Below, piece after piece: positions 1 through 10,046 of a stretch of DNA of 38,004 nucleotides (positions within the stretch are counted from its first letter, which is position 1; each line of letters opens with the position of its first letter). A program made the position numbers and the translations under genes. The notes under the pieces were generated by a model. The model was given only the letters and a program-made list of their open reading frames with translations. It made no database searches and was not told the origin of the DNA. This stretch comes from Branchiostoma floridae (lineage: Eukaryota > Chordata > Leptocardii > Amphioxiformes > Branchiostomatidae): the NCBI RefSeq assembly GCF_000003815.2, contig NC_049987.1, forward strand, positions 25,171,896-25,209,899, written 5' to 3'.

Positions 1-57
1 ACCAGTCTAGGAATGTAGGAGTGAGTAAAAGGCTAAGGCAATCACAGTTGGACTCAC

Positions 58-160
58 CCTCTCTTGACTCTTGTGAAGTCGAAAGCCACATTACGGTAGG
101 AGAAAGCCTTCTCGTTCAGGTACTTCCCATATCTCCGGATGAATGTAGACATGTCATAAC
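58..160 (-). CDS. PICALM: PICALM/AP180 coding exon 4 (ANTH domain, partial gene)
   Basis: The minus strand reads (G)[17 protein letters not shown] and continues to FDFTRVKR. This matches the conserved stretch of PICALM and SNAP91 that follows the NFLDKSG segment. The acceptor is ttttccccag before base 160 and the donor is GTGAGT after base 58. The exon is 103 nt; it takes one base from exon 3 and leaves two, so it enters in phase 1 and leaves in phase 2. It encodes helices of the middle ANTH domain, the phosphoinositide-binding fold that brings clathrin adaptors to the plasma membrane. The rest of ANTH and the clathrin- and AP2-binding tail must lie beyond the left edge. Vertebrate PICALM and SNAP91 arose from one ancestral gene, so this could be the pre-duplication orthologue of both. 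Confidence 0.95.
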
Positions 161-1662
161 CTGGGGAAAATCACACAAAAATGTAAATCAGCACGTAAAA
201 ATCACACAGAATTTCATTCAGAAATATGTGTAATTCACCACATACAGATTACTGGATTTTGATTAGTCTCTATAGATAAAAATCACATAAAATATAAAGC
301 ACTTAATTCAAAAATATGTGTACATCACCACAAAGATTACAGAATTTCGATTAGTCTCTATAGATATATAATTTCTAAGCTAAGTTCTTTCCATTGTTAC
401 TTTGTCCAGTTATCCTCTTCTCAACAAAAATGCTCCTGCAGTTCGAGAACAAGCTGCTATGTGGCCCAAACCAACACCACTTCTTCATATCACAAGCTAT
501 CTGCCACAAAGAAATCAAGACCATAGCCTATCCAGGATAATAAATACATCAGGAGTTCTGCTGCAGTTCCAAGGTCGGCCACTAGTAGGAGGCCCAGAAT
601 CAACCTTGACCCTTGCATCCGCAGCAATTACCCACATTCTAAGTACAGACCGTCCCAATCTGTCCAGAAGTTCTTAAAGATATTGTGTTAGATAAATGAG
701 CATCGACAAACAGGCCAAAAACTAAACCTCCATTTCTCCTGGAGGTAAAAAGCGTTGTGTTACAGTAACTGTACATTTGTAGTCTAAACTGTGCAGCTCA
801 GTACCGTACATGCCCTGACAGCTTACACTGTCCAGCTTGGTTAGGAGGCATTTTACACCAAGTAAATCAAACTTTCTGGCACTTGGGATTTGGCACTACC
901 GCCAGTGAGACAACACCAGTGAGTCCCTGTACTCAGCAACAGGAGCTAGCTGACTCATTTGCATGAACCTTGCCTTTTACTTTAATTTGTTTCCCATTGG
1001 ACTATCTTAAATTTGTCTTCACTTCCTTTGCACGTCCATTCTTAAACAGATTTGTACAGTGTCACTGACGAAAGATAGTGGCCACTATCTGAAACGTCTG
1101 ACGGTTTCCAAAATCATATCATATTATCTTTTTCTTTTCATACTTTGCTTTTGGACAGACGAGGACAATGTGGCACTGCACTAGTAAAGTTAGTAACTTA
1201 TATTAACATTGCCACATACACAGTACAGACAGAAGGTAAAGGTAGCCTTTTCTTTTACCTCCCCACCAATATCCTATTTTGCGTATCTTATCACCTGGAT
1301 GACTGACATTCGTGCACTTTAAGTAAATGCAGCGTGCAACATACCCACTTGCACATTGCAACCTCTTTTTGGTTGGTGCAACTTACTTCTAAACTCAGGT
1401 TGCACAGGGCGCAACTTTGATTTTGAGCCTCAGAACTCGATTTTGTTGTAAATTCCTTGGAAGAAATAAATGGACCGAGGCAGCTCCGTTTCATAGCAGC
1501 CAAACATGTCAACAATTGCAGATTTCTTGGCAGATGGACATTTTTAATAGAAAATTCTAGGTGGTGCAACTTGAAATTCAGTTGTGCAACCTGGTTTTTG
1601 CCCAAGGTTGCACACTGTGCAACCCGGCTCAGAAAAGTATTTTGTACACTGATGTTCCTTAC
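161..1662 (-). other. PICALM intron 3
   Basis: This 1.5-kb intron lies between exons 3 and 4. It is mostly AT-rich sequence with no coding signal. It holds a hammerhead-like repeat at about 985-1135. At about 1340-1630 there are several GGTTGCAC/GTGCAAC-type short inverted motifs, probably a decayed foldback element. A direct near-duplicate of AATATGTGTA(C/A)(T/A)TCACCACA occurs at about 222-245 and 313-336. Confidence 0.85.
1061..1102 (+). ncRNA. hammerhead-ribozyme-like motif 1
   Basis: Sequence order: GTCA, core CTGACGA, hairpin AGATAGTGGCCACTATCT (a perfect 18-nt palindrome), GAAAC, then GTC and TGAC. GTCA can pair with TGAC as stem I. CUGANGA plus GAAA around stem II is the conserved hammerhead core, and GUC is the usual cleavage triplet. 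Stem III would be only two base pairs with no loop, which in known Penelope-type hammerheads is compatible only with dimeric action. The base after CTGACGA (A) does not form the usual G-C closing pair, so activity is uncertain. Confidence 0.5.
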
Positions 1663-1738
1663 CCTGAACCCCACTCTTGTCCAGGAAGTTGTCCAGGTTG
1701 AATACTGTTGTTCTGGAGGCCAGGTACTGTGTGAACCT
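1663..1738 (-). CDS. PICALM: PICALM/AP180 coding exon 3
   Basis: The minus strand encodes RFTQYLASRTTVFNLDNFLD followed by KSGVQ(G), almost the same as the vertebrate PICALM segment after GNE. The exon is 76 nt with acceptor ttgttttgcag before base 1738 and donor GTAAGG after base 1663. It enters in phase 0 from exon 2 and carries one G into exon 4. The open reading frame that runs on past the donor toward 1544 is intron read-through, not protein. This part of the ANTH superhelix packs between the phosphoinositide-binding N-terminus and the later helices. Confidence 0.95.
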
Positions 1739-1869
1739 CTGCAAAACAAGGAAAAAAACATGTCAGTTTTACTAAAAATTCCATAATTCTGTGATTGTAT
1801 TCAACACATGAATATGGACACTGCTGCAACCCCTGAACCTAAAAATATGTACGCCAAAAAAATTTGGGG

Positions 1870-2092
1870 TGTAACGCTGGTTCACCTTTATCCGAGGGTA
1901 ACCTATATTCGTTGTTTATAAGAAAAACGTATATAGGGATATGAAGTCAACGGACGGTGGTTTCAATTCGGAACATTTTGAAAATATGGCAAATTTGAAA
2001 CCACAGTCCACAGATTTAATACTCATAAATGTGCTGTTTTAAAAGACAACAGATAAAGGTCAGCCCACGAATAAAGGTGAACTAGCGTTACA
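1870..2092. mobile_element. MITE, TGTAACGC-ended family, copy 1
   Basis: The ends are inverted copies: TGTAACGCTGGTTCACCTTT on the left and, as reverse complement, TGTAACGCTAGTTCACCTTT on the right. Homology continues inward through the TATCCG and GTAACCTATAT-like parts. There is no coding capacity. The same family recurs at 32312-32517 and, decayed, at about 25905-26130. I could not assign a target-site duplication. Confidence 0.75.
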
Positions 2093-2517
2093 ACACAGAG
2101 TAGAACGTCCATAAAACATGACTATAAACCTTACTGTATCTCTTCAGATCTTGAGTCTGAAATTCTATGGCTAAACAAGTAACATACAGAAGGTTCCATT
2201 GTTCTCCTGACATTTATATGTCAAGAATATGCTGTGTACCACTATATACAATAGTATACAAGTCATGTACCTTTGTGTATGTAACCATAACCTATGTGCA
2301 TCTAGTGCCACCCCCACTGGCCAGTCAAAAATGAGGTTCACAGCCCAAATTTTGGGTGCATACAAAAATGCAGATTTGTACCGAAGAGAACAAGCTGCAC
2401 ATGTAAACATGTTATATTTGTATGGACATTTTTTCTGAAAAAAAAAGGAAAATTCCACGACTAGGAAACCAGCTTATAAAGTTGCAATTGCAGTTTCCTA
2501 TAATTTAAACAAACTAT

Positions 2518-2705
2518 TAATGATCTTTATTTGCATGTTCCTGCCCATGTGGGCTAAATGCAGCAAATCCCATGATGGGATACTAATTATAAAGACTAAG
2601 TACTATAACATGTAGTATCACAATTGAATAAACAATACATCTGCAGCTATGCTATCACTATATCTAACGTTTACATGACTCTTCCCTTTTCTTAAAACAT
2701 GTGTA
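2518..2705 (-). mobile_element. LINE 3'-tail fragment (minus orientation)
   Basis: Read on the minus strand, this has TTTAGCCCACATGGGCAGGA followed by ACATGCAAATAAAG, resembling the tail at 16413-16540 (TTTAGCCCCAATGGGGCATG then ATGCAATAAACTTCATTGTC). The shared GGGCTAAATGCA block, the AATAAA and, in the other copy, the ATTGTC repeats look like the 3' end of a non-LTR retrotransposon. No reverse-transcriptase frame is left. Confidence 0.5.
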
Positions 2706-3143
2706 ATAAACTGTATGATCATCAAGGAATGTGCTACCTTCAGTAGGAAAGTCTTAAATGTCAAGTCTCATTTCCCCCAGAACCAGTAAGTTTATCTGCG
2801 CCAGCTTTATTCACTCCTAACCCAAATGTTGGACTCTTCCCCCACATTTCAGACAAGTCGTAAGGGTTTTATCGTGAAGGTGACAAGTCGGTGATGAAAC
2901 CTCGTTAAGTCCGTCCACGCGTGACCGCCTGAGGAATCCCAAACTTCCCATACCCCCATTAACGACCGCTGCGTGCCGGCTCCGACCGGAATGCCAGGAA
3001 TGTGTGACGCAAACACCTCCATTGTGGCTGCCTCGCACGTGTCTCAGGCTTCCAGGAAAAAATGTTGTGTTTCCTGTTTCCTGACCCATTATGGGTGCCC
3101 AGCACGTGTCTGGCTGGAAATAGCAGTCTGACCACGAGTCTAC

Positions 3144-3322
3144 TAATCTCCAAGCAGATCCTACAATGGTATAAGGTAGTACAAAACTGGCCAAGGAGTG
3201 TAGTCAGCCAAGAGGTGTACATTTGCCATGCAAACACACTCCTATATAATCCTAAGCCAGCTTCACTCCTCTGCCAGCTTTTGATAATATCTTATGCTAC
3301 CGTAGGATCTGCTTGGAGATTA
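3144..3322. mobile_element. MITE with 8-bp TSD GAGTCTAC
   Basis: The termini are inverted copies of TAATCTCCAAGCAGATCCTA, perfect over 20 bases. The element is flanked on both sides by GAGTCTAC (3136-3143 and 3323-3330). An 8-bp duplication is typical of hAT-type transposases. The element is 179 bp and non-coding. Its end motif CTCCAAGCAGA recurs at 29191, 31930, 34450 and 37499 and throughout the minisatellite at 30052-31308. Confidence 0.85.
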
Positions 3323-4006
3323 GAGTCTACAACACTTCAGGGAGAATTCGTACGGCCAACATTTCCAGAACTAGATTTCAAATTGGTACACTGATAGTTC
3401 CTGGGAAGGGCATCTCGGTTGGGGCTGCACCCGTCTTTTGGAAGGGACATAAAATGAGAGCCCCATGTTAGAAGAGGTGCCTTGAGCACAGGAAAAGAAA
3501 ATGGCTAGCAACATTCTCCCTATAAAAATAAGGAACTTGCAGGACTACTAGGCTACAAGGTAAACACTGGTAGCTCAAATAAAAAGGTTAATTTCAAAAT
3601 GTACATGAAACAGTGACTGACCTACATGTAATTTTTGGGGATATGCTCTGGTTTTCCTACAACATGTCAGGCTAGTGCCTTTATACTATTATTGTTTTAG
3701 TGCTTACCATTATTTGTCTGTCTTTTTTCTTTTGTCACCTGCAATTAGCCGTCGGGCAAGAATTTGCAATAAACTCATTATTATGCTATGATTTAATTTT
3801 GCAGTAGGGAGAACGTGCAGTATCCAAAGTTTTCAGTTTTGGGCTGAAACATTAAATGAGGAGCATTTTTCAGAAGTTTTAACTTTTCCACTGTTACGAT
3901 TTAAACACTGACATTAAAATTGGGATGCATTCATCAGTACACTTTTCCTCCTCCAACTAAAGATGACTTTAAATGGTGTTTCTGACTGAGTTACATCTGC
4001 TGCAAC

Positions 4007-4051
4007 TTTCACTGACAAAAGATAGTGGATACCACCAGTAATATCTGACAG
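4007..4051 (+). ncRNA. degenerate hammerhead-like repeat copy
   Basis: CACTGACAAAAGATAGTGG, then diverged sequence, then ATATCTGACAGTTTCAC aligns with the better copies at 1061 and 18941. The core has decayed (CTGACAA instead of CTGACGA, GAAAC lost), so this is a fossil. The flanking CTGTTGCTTGAGT matches the sequence downstream of the other copies. Confidence 0.35.
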
Positions 4052-4078
4052 TTTCACAAAGCCACCCTGTTGCTTGAG

Positions 4079-4458
4079 TTAGGCACGATCAAGACACGGT
4101 TTTTCCCGATATCGGCGAGCCGAAAACCTCTCGCCGACAGCTTTTTTTCAGCGTCTAGATGGAACGGCAATATCGCCATAAAGATATCGGCAGAATTTCT
4201 CCCGAAAGGTCCTGAGCATTCGCCCGATAGCTTAGCAGGGGTCCCCGATAGCTTTGTAGGGGTCCCGACAGCTTCCGCACGCGTGTAGATGTGTCCTGAC
4301 TTCGGGAGGACTCATTAGCATATAAGGCGGGCTCATTAGGCTATATAGTATATAGCTGTTTATGACTGCAAGCGCCACGGGTGTCCCGCGGCCAACGTTC
4401 CAGATCCCTCCCGACACATCCACAGATATCGGTAAAAACTGTGTATAGATTGGGCCTA
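4079..4458. mobile_element. TIR element with GATATCGG repeats
   Basis: The left end starts TTAGGCACGATCAAGACACG and the right end, reverse-complemented, starts TTAGGCCCAATCTATACACA. Both run into GTTTTT-CCGATATC, giving about 28 of 35 matching positions. GATATCGG/CCGATA motifs recur inside (near 4110, 4190, 4235 and 4250). No open frame looks coding. TSD not identified. Confidence 0.65.
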
Positions 4459-5101
4459 AATATCTCATTATCTGGATGTCTAACCTTCATTGGAATGCTA
4501 TAAAATCGTTTATCATCACCCTTACACAAATAAAAATGTTATTTGAAACTTAGACTTCAATAAATGCTTCTTATGAAACTGTCCCCACATTTCGACACAT
4601 TTGAGATGGTCCCTCCATCAAAGGGCGGCCATGTTGTACAGCACGCTGGGGAATCCTTCCGTATTTGACCTTGTAGTTTAAAGGCAATGCTAATATTTGG
4701 CACCCAAATATTGTTTCAAGCAGTTCAAGTTGTTCAGTTCTATTTACTGTACCATCGGGCCCTTTCTTACCACCTGAGGAATTCCAGTCTGATTTGGTCG
4801 TCAGTAAAGTTGGAAGGAATATTGTGTTAACTATTACAGACATCAGACACAATACAGTTGCTACTGTTTGTTTGTTTGTTTATTTTCAAACGCCTGGGTA
4901 GCCTATTCAGTTTAGAGAAACTGATTTTCAGTAGGGCCCAGTATTTACATACATGGAAATAAAAGCATGTTACAAACAAAATAAATAGACATTACACTTC
5001 GGAACATATAAATAAAAATGAAACATTTTAACGGCTGACAAATCAAAATCACATCCTTACTTTTGCCAAATGTCCCTTACAGGTTTTCAGCAGGAATGTT
5101 C

Positions 5102-5145
5102 TTGCGTCTGTCTGTCCGTCTGTCTGTCTGTCTGTCTGTCTGTCT
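5102..5145. repeat. (TCTG)n microsatellite
   Basis: About ten near-perfect TCTG/GTCT units in the PICALM intron, with one interruption (CCGT). Confidence 0.95.
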
Positions 5146-5548
5146 AGTGGGTACAGTAACTCCAGATGGTCTGTATGGATTGTCTTCATATTCGGTACAT
5201 GTGTAGGTCTTGATGACACCTCGAAATGTTCAGATTTTGGGCCCCCTAGCAGCTTGTCACAGTACTATAGTGGATCTTTTGGTTTTAACAGCTTGTGTTC
5301 TGAACAAGCAATTTGTGGGAAGTAGAGAGCGCTTGTTTTACATGAAACTTTAAGCTGTGAGTATACACATGTATGTAGTCTCACATACATAATGAATGGG
5401 GATGTTTTACATTATAACAATCATCTTGAGTCACGTTGCAGGGATGTGTTTAGACATGAAAGCTGCTAACAAGTGTGGAGGTGGAATTAATGGAGACTCA
5501 GTACGGAATGTCTTAACAGAAACGTTCGTGTGAATGGCAAATGCACAA

Positions 5549-5882
5549 CAGGGCTCGAAATACACATTTTTGTGTAAAAAGCTGTCCTAGGATAAGATTT
5601 AGGTCCACAGATTAAAAACTTTGTTCATAACAAAGAATAAAGCAAAATGTCACTTGACTGACTTACTTCTGAAATTCATACTCATTGCTTACCCACATTA
5701 GTCTCTAACAATACTTTGTGATACAAAAAGGTGTTTTTTTATCCTTGTCTGACACTTGAATGAGTGAGTTGTATGCCAGTGTTGAAAGGCACATAACCCT
5801 ACACAAATATCTACCTGCATAGGTGCAATTTTGGGTGCACAAAAGTGCAAATAAACTATGCAGTATGCATCCAGTATTTCCT
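5549..5882. mobile_element. decayed GGGCTCGAAAT-ended element
   Basis: It begins CAGGGCTCGAAATACAC and ends TGCATCCAGTATTTCCTGG, a degraded version of the TATTTCGAGCCCTG end. TGGGTGCAC-type sequence lies just inside the right end, as in the better copies at 11155 and 13734. Non-coding. Confidence 0.55.
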
Positions 5883-6045
5883 GGTCTGTACAGTCATGTC
5901 TTTAGATTGTACACACGGAAATATAAAATATACACCCAGCATTTCTGGCCCTGTACAGTCATGTCTTTAGATTGTACACACGAAAATATAACATATACAC
6001 CCAGCAATTCTGGCCCTGTACAGTCATGTCTATATATTGTACACT
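5872..6045. repeat. three tandem 65-bp repeats
   Basis: CTGTACAGTCATGTCTTTAG starts at 5886, 5951 and 6016 (the third copy has TATAT), each followed by TTGTACACACG and ATATACACCCAGCA. A frame runs through all three only because 65-bp units happen to lack stops there. Confidence 0.85.
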
Positions 6046-6189
6046 TGGATCAATACCAAAGCCCAGGACACTTGCGTGAAACGTCAATAACTACAGAACG
6101 GAAATGGCAATACTACGTCAGGTTCTACTGAATAATCAATAAGCCATGTCCTTGGACATGGAGAAGGCTGTTACGATATTCAGCGGCTC

Positions 6190-6335
6190 AAGGCAGCTAG
6201 AGATATTACCTACACATAGGGCTGTCTCTAGCATTAGTTTTTTTTACTGTCCCAGTCATTGCTGAGATATTACTTACACATAGGGCCGTCTCTAGTTTTC
6301 GTTTCTTTCTGTCCCACTCATTGTTTGGGAGCCTG
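6190..6335. repeat. tandem pair of ~75-bp repeats
   Basis: AGATATTACCTACACATAGG with GGCTGTCTCTAG (from about 6201) is repeated as AGATATTACTTACACATAGG with GGCCGTCTCTAG (from about 6270). Each is followed by T-rich sequence and CTGTCCCA(G/C)TCATTG. Confidence 0.75.
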
Positions 6336-6362
6336 TTTTGCTTGTTTAATCCGTCATTCTAA

Positions 6363-6704
6363 GGCCACACCGATTTAATTTCTTGGTTCACGGATTCGCT
6401 CGCTCCTATTTTTTGGGAAAAAAAATAAAAATTACCACTCAGCAAATTTTCACCATTAATGAAACCATTCACCAACTTTCTGGTGTAGCAAATTGGCCTT
6501 TATATTATAAGCTCCTTAAAGTGTGGGCACAGGTGCTGTTACTGTACAAAAATAGTGTTTTTGTACTTTTTTTCTTTATGTTTTGGATTAGCCGTTACCT
6601 TTACCCCAACCATTTTACAATTTTTATTTTTAATTTTATTTCGCCCTCTCGCTCCATATTTTTATGAAAAAATCAGTGAACCAAGAAATTAAATTGGTGT
6701 GGCC
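6363..6704. mobile_element. PIF/Harbinger-like MITE with TAA target duplication
   Basis: The 30-bp terminal inverted repeats begin GGCCACACC(G/A)ATTTAATTT and continue CTTGGTTCAC, with one or two mismatches. The element is flanked by TAA at 6360-6362 and 6705-6707. A 3-bp TWA duplication is the signature of PIF/Harbinger transposases. The 342-bp interior is AT-rich; the 94-codon frame across it is chance. Confidence 0.85.
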
Positions 6705-8120
6705 TAAGCTCACAAAAGTATGTTTCTTCAATAGATATTATAGATCACATTTGGAATTTTAAATTGTATTTAATGATTATGAGATGGGGGGTTTTGAGCG
6801 TAGCCTACGCACAAGGTTTGCCCCACGCAAAAAGAGAACAAAAGGGAAGGGCAAGCCCTCATGCTTCTGTGGCCTTGGGTTGCATCATCCTTAGGTCTTA
6901 TTTGAAAAATCTGGAATATCCTGGTGTTAAATCTGAGGACTTTTGTTTGAACCAGCGCTGACCACTGGGCTGGTTTGGTTTCAGATCTACACACTGCACA
7001 GTAGCTATCATTAGGGTCACAAGCGGCTTGTAAGATATTGAGTCACTATCTTTTAACCCTTTTTTTAAAAAACATGCTTGATCACTTAAAATTAAAAAAA
7101 ATGTGGGCATTGCGTAGAGTTAATTACATTACTAAGTCTTGTATTAGTTACTGCAAGGGTTTCTAGATAATTTTTGCAATTATCATGATCAATTTTTGCA
7201 ATAATTCCCCATTATAATGTTGATGTTTGCTAGCTGTTACTATTACATTTTCTAAACTTCCTAACAATTATTAAGTCAAGTAACTAAGAAAAACCTCCTT
7301 TTTAAGTCAGTAACTGAGTAAGCTCAGCACTCATGCCAAAATCCATCCATTTCCAGAAATCCCTTGAAGTTCCCAATGCCCTTGTGTGTCTCCTGCATAT
7401 TAGTAAAGGTTACTTAGGGTCGCCCCTCCCCCATACTCCCACTAGCTATTACTGTCTGCACTGTGCCTGGCTGTGAACTTCAATGTCATCTTGAATATCT
7501 AAGTTAATGTATTTTGCATGTTCATCTTTTATCGCCAATTGGATCTTTTTATTTTAACAAATTACAAAGGATTTAGCCTTGCATATTATGCTACTGTGTC
7601 ACCACTACAATTTCTAAATATCGACATGTATAAATTGCAATATGTAAAATATCACCTTCTTATACTTTCTAATTACGAAAGTTAAGGTTGCTGGAAAGAC
7701 TGGGGGATATCATTATTTCAATTACAGTAAAACATACAACACTGGAAATATGTTTTCAGGGGGTATCAAATATCCACCTAGTCTGGTGCTGATATTGCAT
7801 TGTCTTGTACTGCTTTTGTTTCTTTCGGAATTCAATAGCAGCTCTTTGCATGAGAGTACAAGAGAATCAATGATAAAAATGCTGCAGAGTTTCTGATGTG
7901 AACAATGCGCAAGAAAGATGTGACATGGTTTAAGGGTTACATAGCATGTTCTTGTCATCTAAGTGTCAGGAAAAAAACAAAGCCTTTGTTGTACTACTTG
8001 ATTCAAATTCAAATTTTGAAGTCAGCTATCAAGTTTTTTCTTCAAACCATAGGCATGCAGTGAGGCAGTAAGGTTTATAGATAGGTTGTTCTGACATTCT
8101 ACAAAAATGTCACCTTATGT

Positions 8121-8172
8121 TGTGCACCTAAATCTTTAGGAAAAGTGCAAAAATAAATTTCAAGCCTTGTGA
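8121..8172. mobile_element. fragment of GGGCTCGAAAT-type element
   Basis: TGTGCACCTAAATCTTTAGG followed by AATAAATTTCAAGCCTTG resembles the CACCTAATCC-AAATGAATTTCGAGCCCTG end of the family. It abuts the CR1 tail. Confidence 0.4.
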
Positions 8173-8318
8173 GACTGAGAAATTCGTATTTTCCCAGAAC
8201 TATCGTAGAGTGGAACTTGCTATCACCAAGCACAGTAGGGGCCTCTTCTCTGGATAGTTTTAAAGAATGCTTGCAGATAGATGTGGAGAAGTTAGGTGTG
8301 ACGGATCGTTCAGTGTAA
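8166..8318 (+). pseudogene. C-terminal end of a CR1/L2-type LINE reverse-transcriptase ORF
   Basis: The plus strand reads LVRLRNSYFPRTIVEWNLLS, then a segment ending SLDSFKECLQ and GVTDRSV before a TAA at 8316. The pattern F-x-R-T-I-x-x-W-N-x-L with S-L-x-x-F-K near the end is the conserved C-terminus of non-LTR retrotransposon ORF2 proteins of the CR1/L2/Jockey groups. Only about 50 residues remain, so this is a 5'-truncated, dead insertion, as is usual for LINEs. The 3' UTR that follows was amplified into the adjacent minisatellite. Confidence 0.8.
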
Positions 8319-8350
8319 TATAACCAGCTGCTGCCGCGCTGCGTGCCTGC

Positions 8351-9246
8351 GAAGCTGGTGTGTTACGCCGAAGGGCGGTTATACCGGCTATATAGATACA
8401 GATACAGAAGCTGGTGTGTTATGCCGAAGGGCGGTTATACCAGCTATATAGATACAGATACAGAAGCTGGTGTGTTACACCGAAGGGCGGTTATACCGGC
8501 TATATAGATACAGATACAGAAGCTGGTGTGTTATGCCGAAGGGCGGTTATACCGGCTATATAGATACAGATACAGAAGCTGGTGTGTTATGCCGAAGGGC
8601 GGTTATACCAGCTATATAGATACAGATACAGAAGCTGGTGTGTAACGCCGAAGGGTGGTTATACCGGCTATATAGATACAGATACAGAAGCTGGTGTGTT
8701 ACGCCGAAGGGCAGTTATACCGGCTATATAGATACAGATACAGAAGCTGGTGTGTTACACCGAAGGGCGGTTATACCGGCTATATAGATACAGATACAGA
8801 AGCTGGTGTGTTATGCCGAAGGGCGGTTATACCGGCTATATAGATACAGATACAGAAGCTGGTGTGTTATGCCGAAGGGCGGTTATACCAGCTATATAGA
8901 TACAGATACAGAAGCTGGTGTGTTACGCCGAAGGGCGGTTATACCGGCTATATAGATATAGATACAGAAGCTGGTGTGTTACGCCGAAGGGCGGATATTC
9001 CGGCTATATAGATATAGATACAGAAGCTGGTGTGTTACGCCGAAGGGCAGTTATACCGGCTATATAGATACAGATACAGAAGCTGGTGTGTTATGCCGAA
9101 GGGCGGTTATACCGGCTATATAGATACAGATACAGAAGCTGGTGTGTTACGCCGAAGGGCGGTTATACTGGCTATATAGATACAGATACAGAAGCTGGTG
9201 TGTTACGCCGAAGGGCGGTTATACTGGCTATATAGATACAGATACA
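8351..9246 (+). repeat. 16 x 56-bp minisatellite made from a CR1 3' UTR
   Basis: The unit begins GAAGCTGGTGTGTTACGCCG and contains AAGGGCGGTTATACC and GGCTATATAGATACAGATACA. It starts at 8351 and every 56 bp after that up to 9191, with no indel in 896 bp. Units differ only by point changes (TTAC/TTAT, CGG/CAG). The first unit lies directly after the LINE stop codon and CCAGCTGCTGCCGCG, so it is the LINE 3' UTR. The GATACA end of each unit resembles the short tail repeat of CR1-like elements. Confidence 0.95.
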
Positions 9247-9439
9247 GACTGATCAGAAATCTAAGATGGCTGCCATTTTGACTGACTGAAAACTGGTGCA
9301 GGTCAGACCGAGTAACCTCGTAGTCAGACTGTGGGGTTCATGTTGTCATCATATGATCAGCATGTGATGCAATTATGGCCATTCAGGCAAAGGCAAATTG
9401 CGAGATACAGAGGCTATAGATAACAAAAGTACATATACG

Positions 9440-9660
9440 GCATCGTCTAGTGGCGCTGTGTTGCCATAACCGTTAGGGTGCTTGGCCCACAACCCCAGGG
9501 GTCCTGGGTTCAAATCCCAATATTCCACCCATGTTGTGTGTCCTTGGAAATTCACTTTAACCGACTCTACTCACTCAACTAAATGACCTAGCTTTGATGA
9601 GGGCCATCCGTCGGATAGGACGTTAAATGGAGGTCCCGTGTTTGAGAACAGGCACACCTC
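9440..9660 (+). mobile_element. tRNA-derived SINE
   Basis: A B-box-like GGTTCAAATCC is at 9507-9517, with a degenerate A-box-like TGGCGCTGTG about 50 bp upstream, as in a tRNA-derived pol III promoter. The body contains GGATAGGACGTTAAATGGAG then GTCCCGTGTT, a block found in tRNA-type SINEs of deuterostomes. It is not a functional tRNA because the acceptor-stem ends do not pair. Limits are approximate. The minus-strand frame crossing it is chance. Confidence 0.7.
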
Positions 9661-9923
9661 ACACACCTTAAATACTCCAAAAAATATGTCAGGATAAACA
9701 GCTTGTACTCTAAATTTATGAGTGTTGTAAAATCAATGCAATTCAGCCCCTACAGGGACTGCAAAGTTGATTGAGAAATAAAGTGTCAAATGTTAGTCTA
9801 CAGTACAAACCTGGTGTTACCTCAGGCAGTTTACCAGGTATGCAATACGTGTACAAACAAACAAAACGTAAGCAGGTGAGACTTAACAAGTTGTGTAAAA
9901 GAGGACTGCGCTATCCTCCTTAC

Positions 9924-9965
9924 CTCGTTCCCATAGCACAGTGGACAGTGACGAGGGACTTGAAG
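9924..9965 (-). pseudogene. exon 2 fragment copy B (frameshifted)
   Basis: This is a copy of the last ~49 nt of PICALM exon 2 and its donor. It has a 7-nt deletion after GTCCAC (CATCTTA missing), which breaks the frame, but it keeps GGGAACGAG and the donor GTAAGG. The adjoining intronic CTATCCTCCTTAC block is duplicated too. It is the outermost of three donor-bearing copies; the donors sit 123 and 104 bp apart. Confidence 0.85.
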
Positions 9966-10046
9966 CTTGTACTGCTCAGTACAAACCTGGTGTAAGCATG
10001 TGAGACTAACTAGCTGTATGAAAGAAAACTGCGCTATCCTCCTTAC

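Noticed and set aside
1544-1662. Continuation of PICALM exon 3 frame (KEHQCTKYFSEPG)
   Set aside because: It follows a consensus GTAAGG donor, and exon 4 resumes the known protein in phase, so this is intron.
8351-9246. CRISPR-like array (regular spacing, 16 units)
   Set aside because: The whole 56-bp unit is conserved with no variable spacers; it is a minisatellite from a LINE 3' UTR in animal DNA.
9450-9530. Possible functional tRNA gene
   Set aside because: It has a B box, but no paired acceptor stem and a poor A box; the downstream body matches a tRNA-derived SINE.
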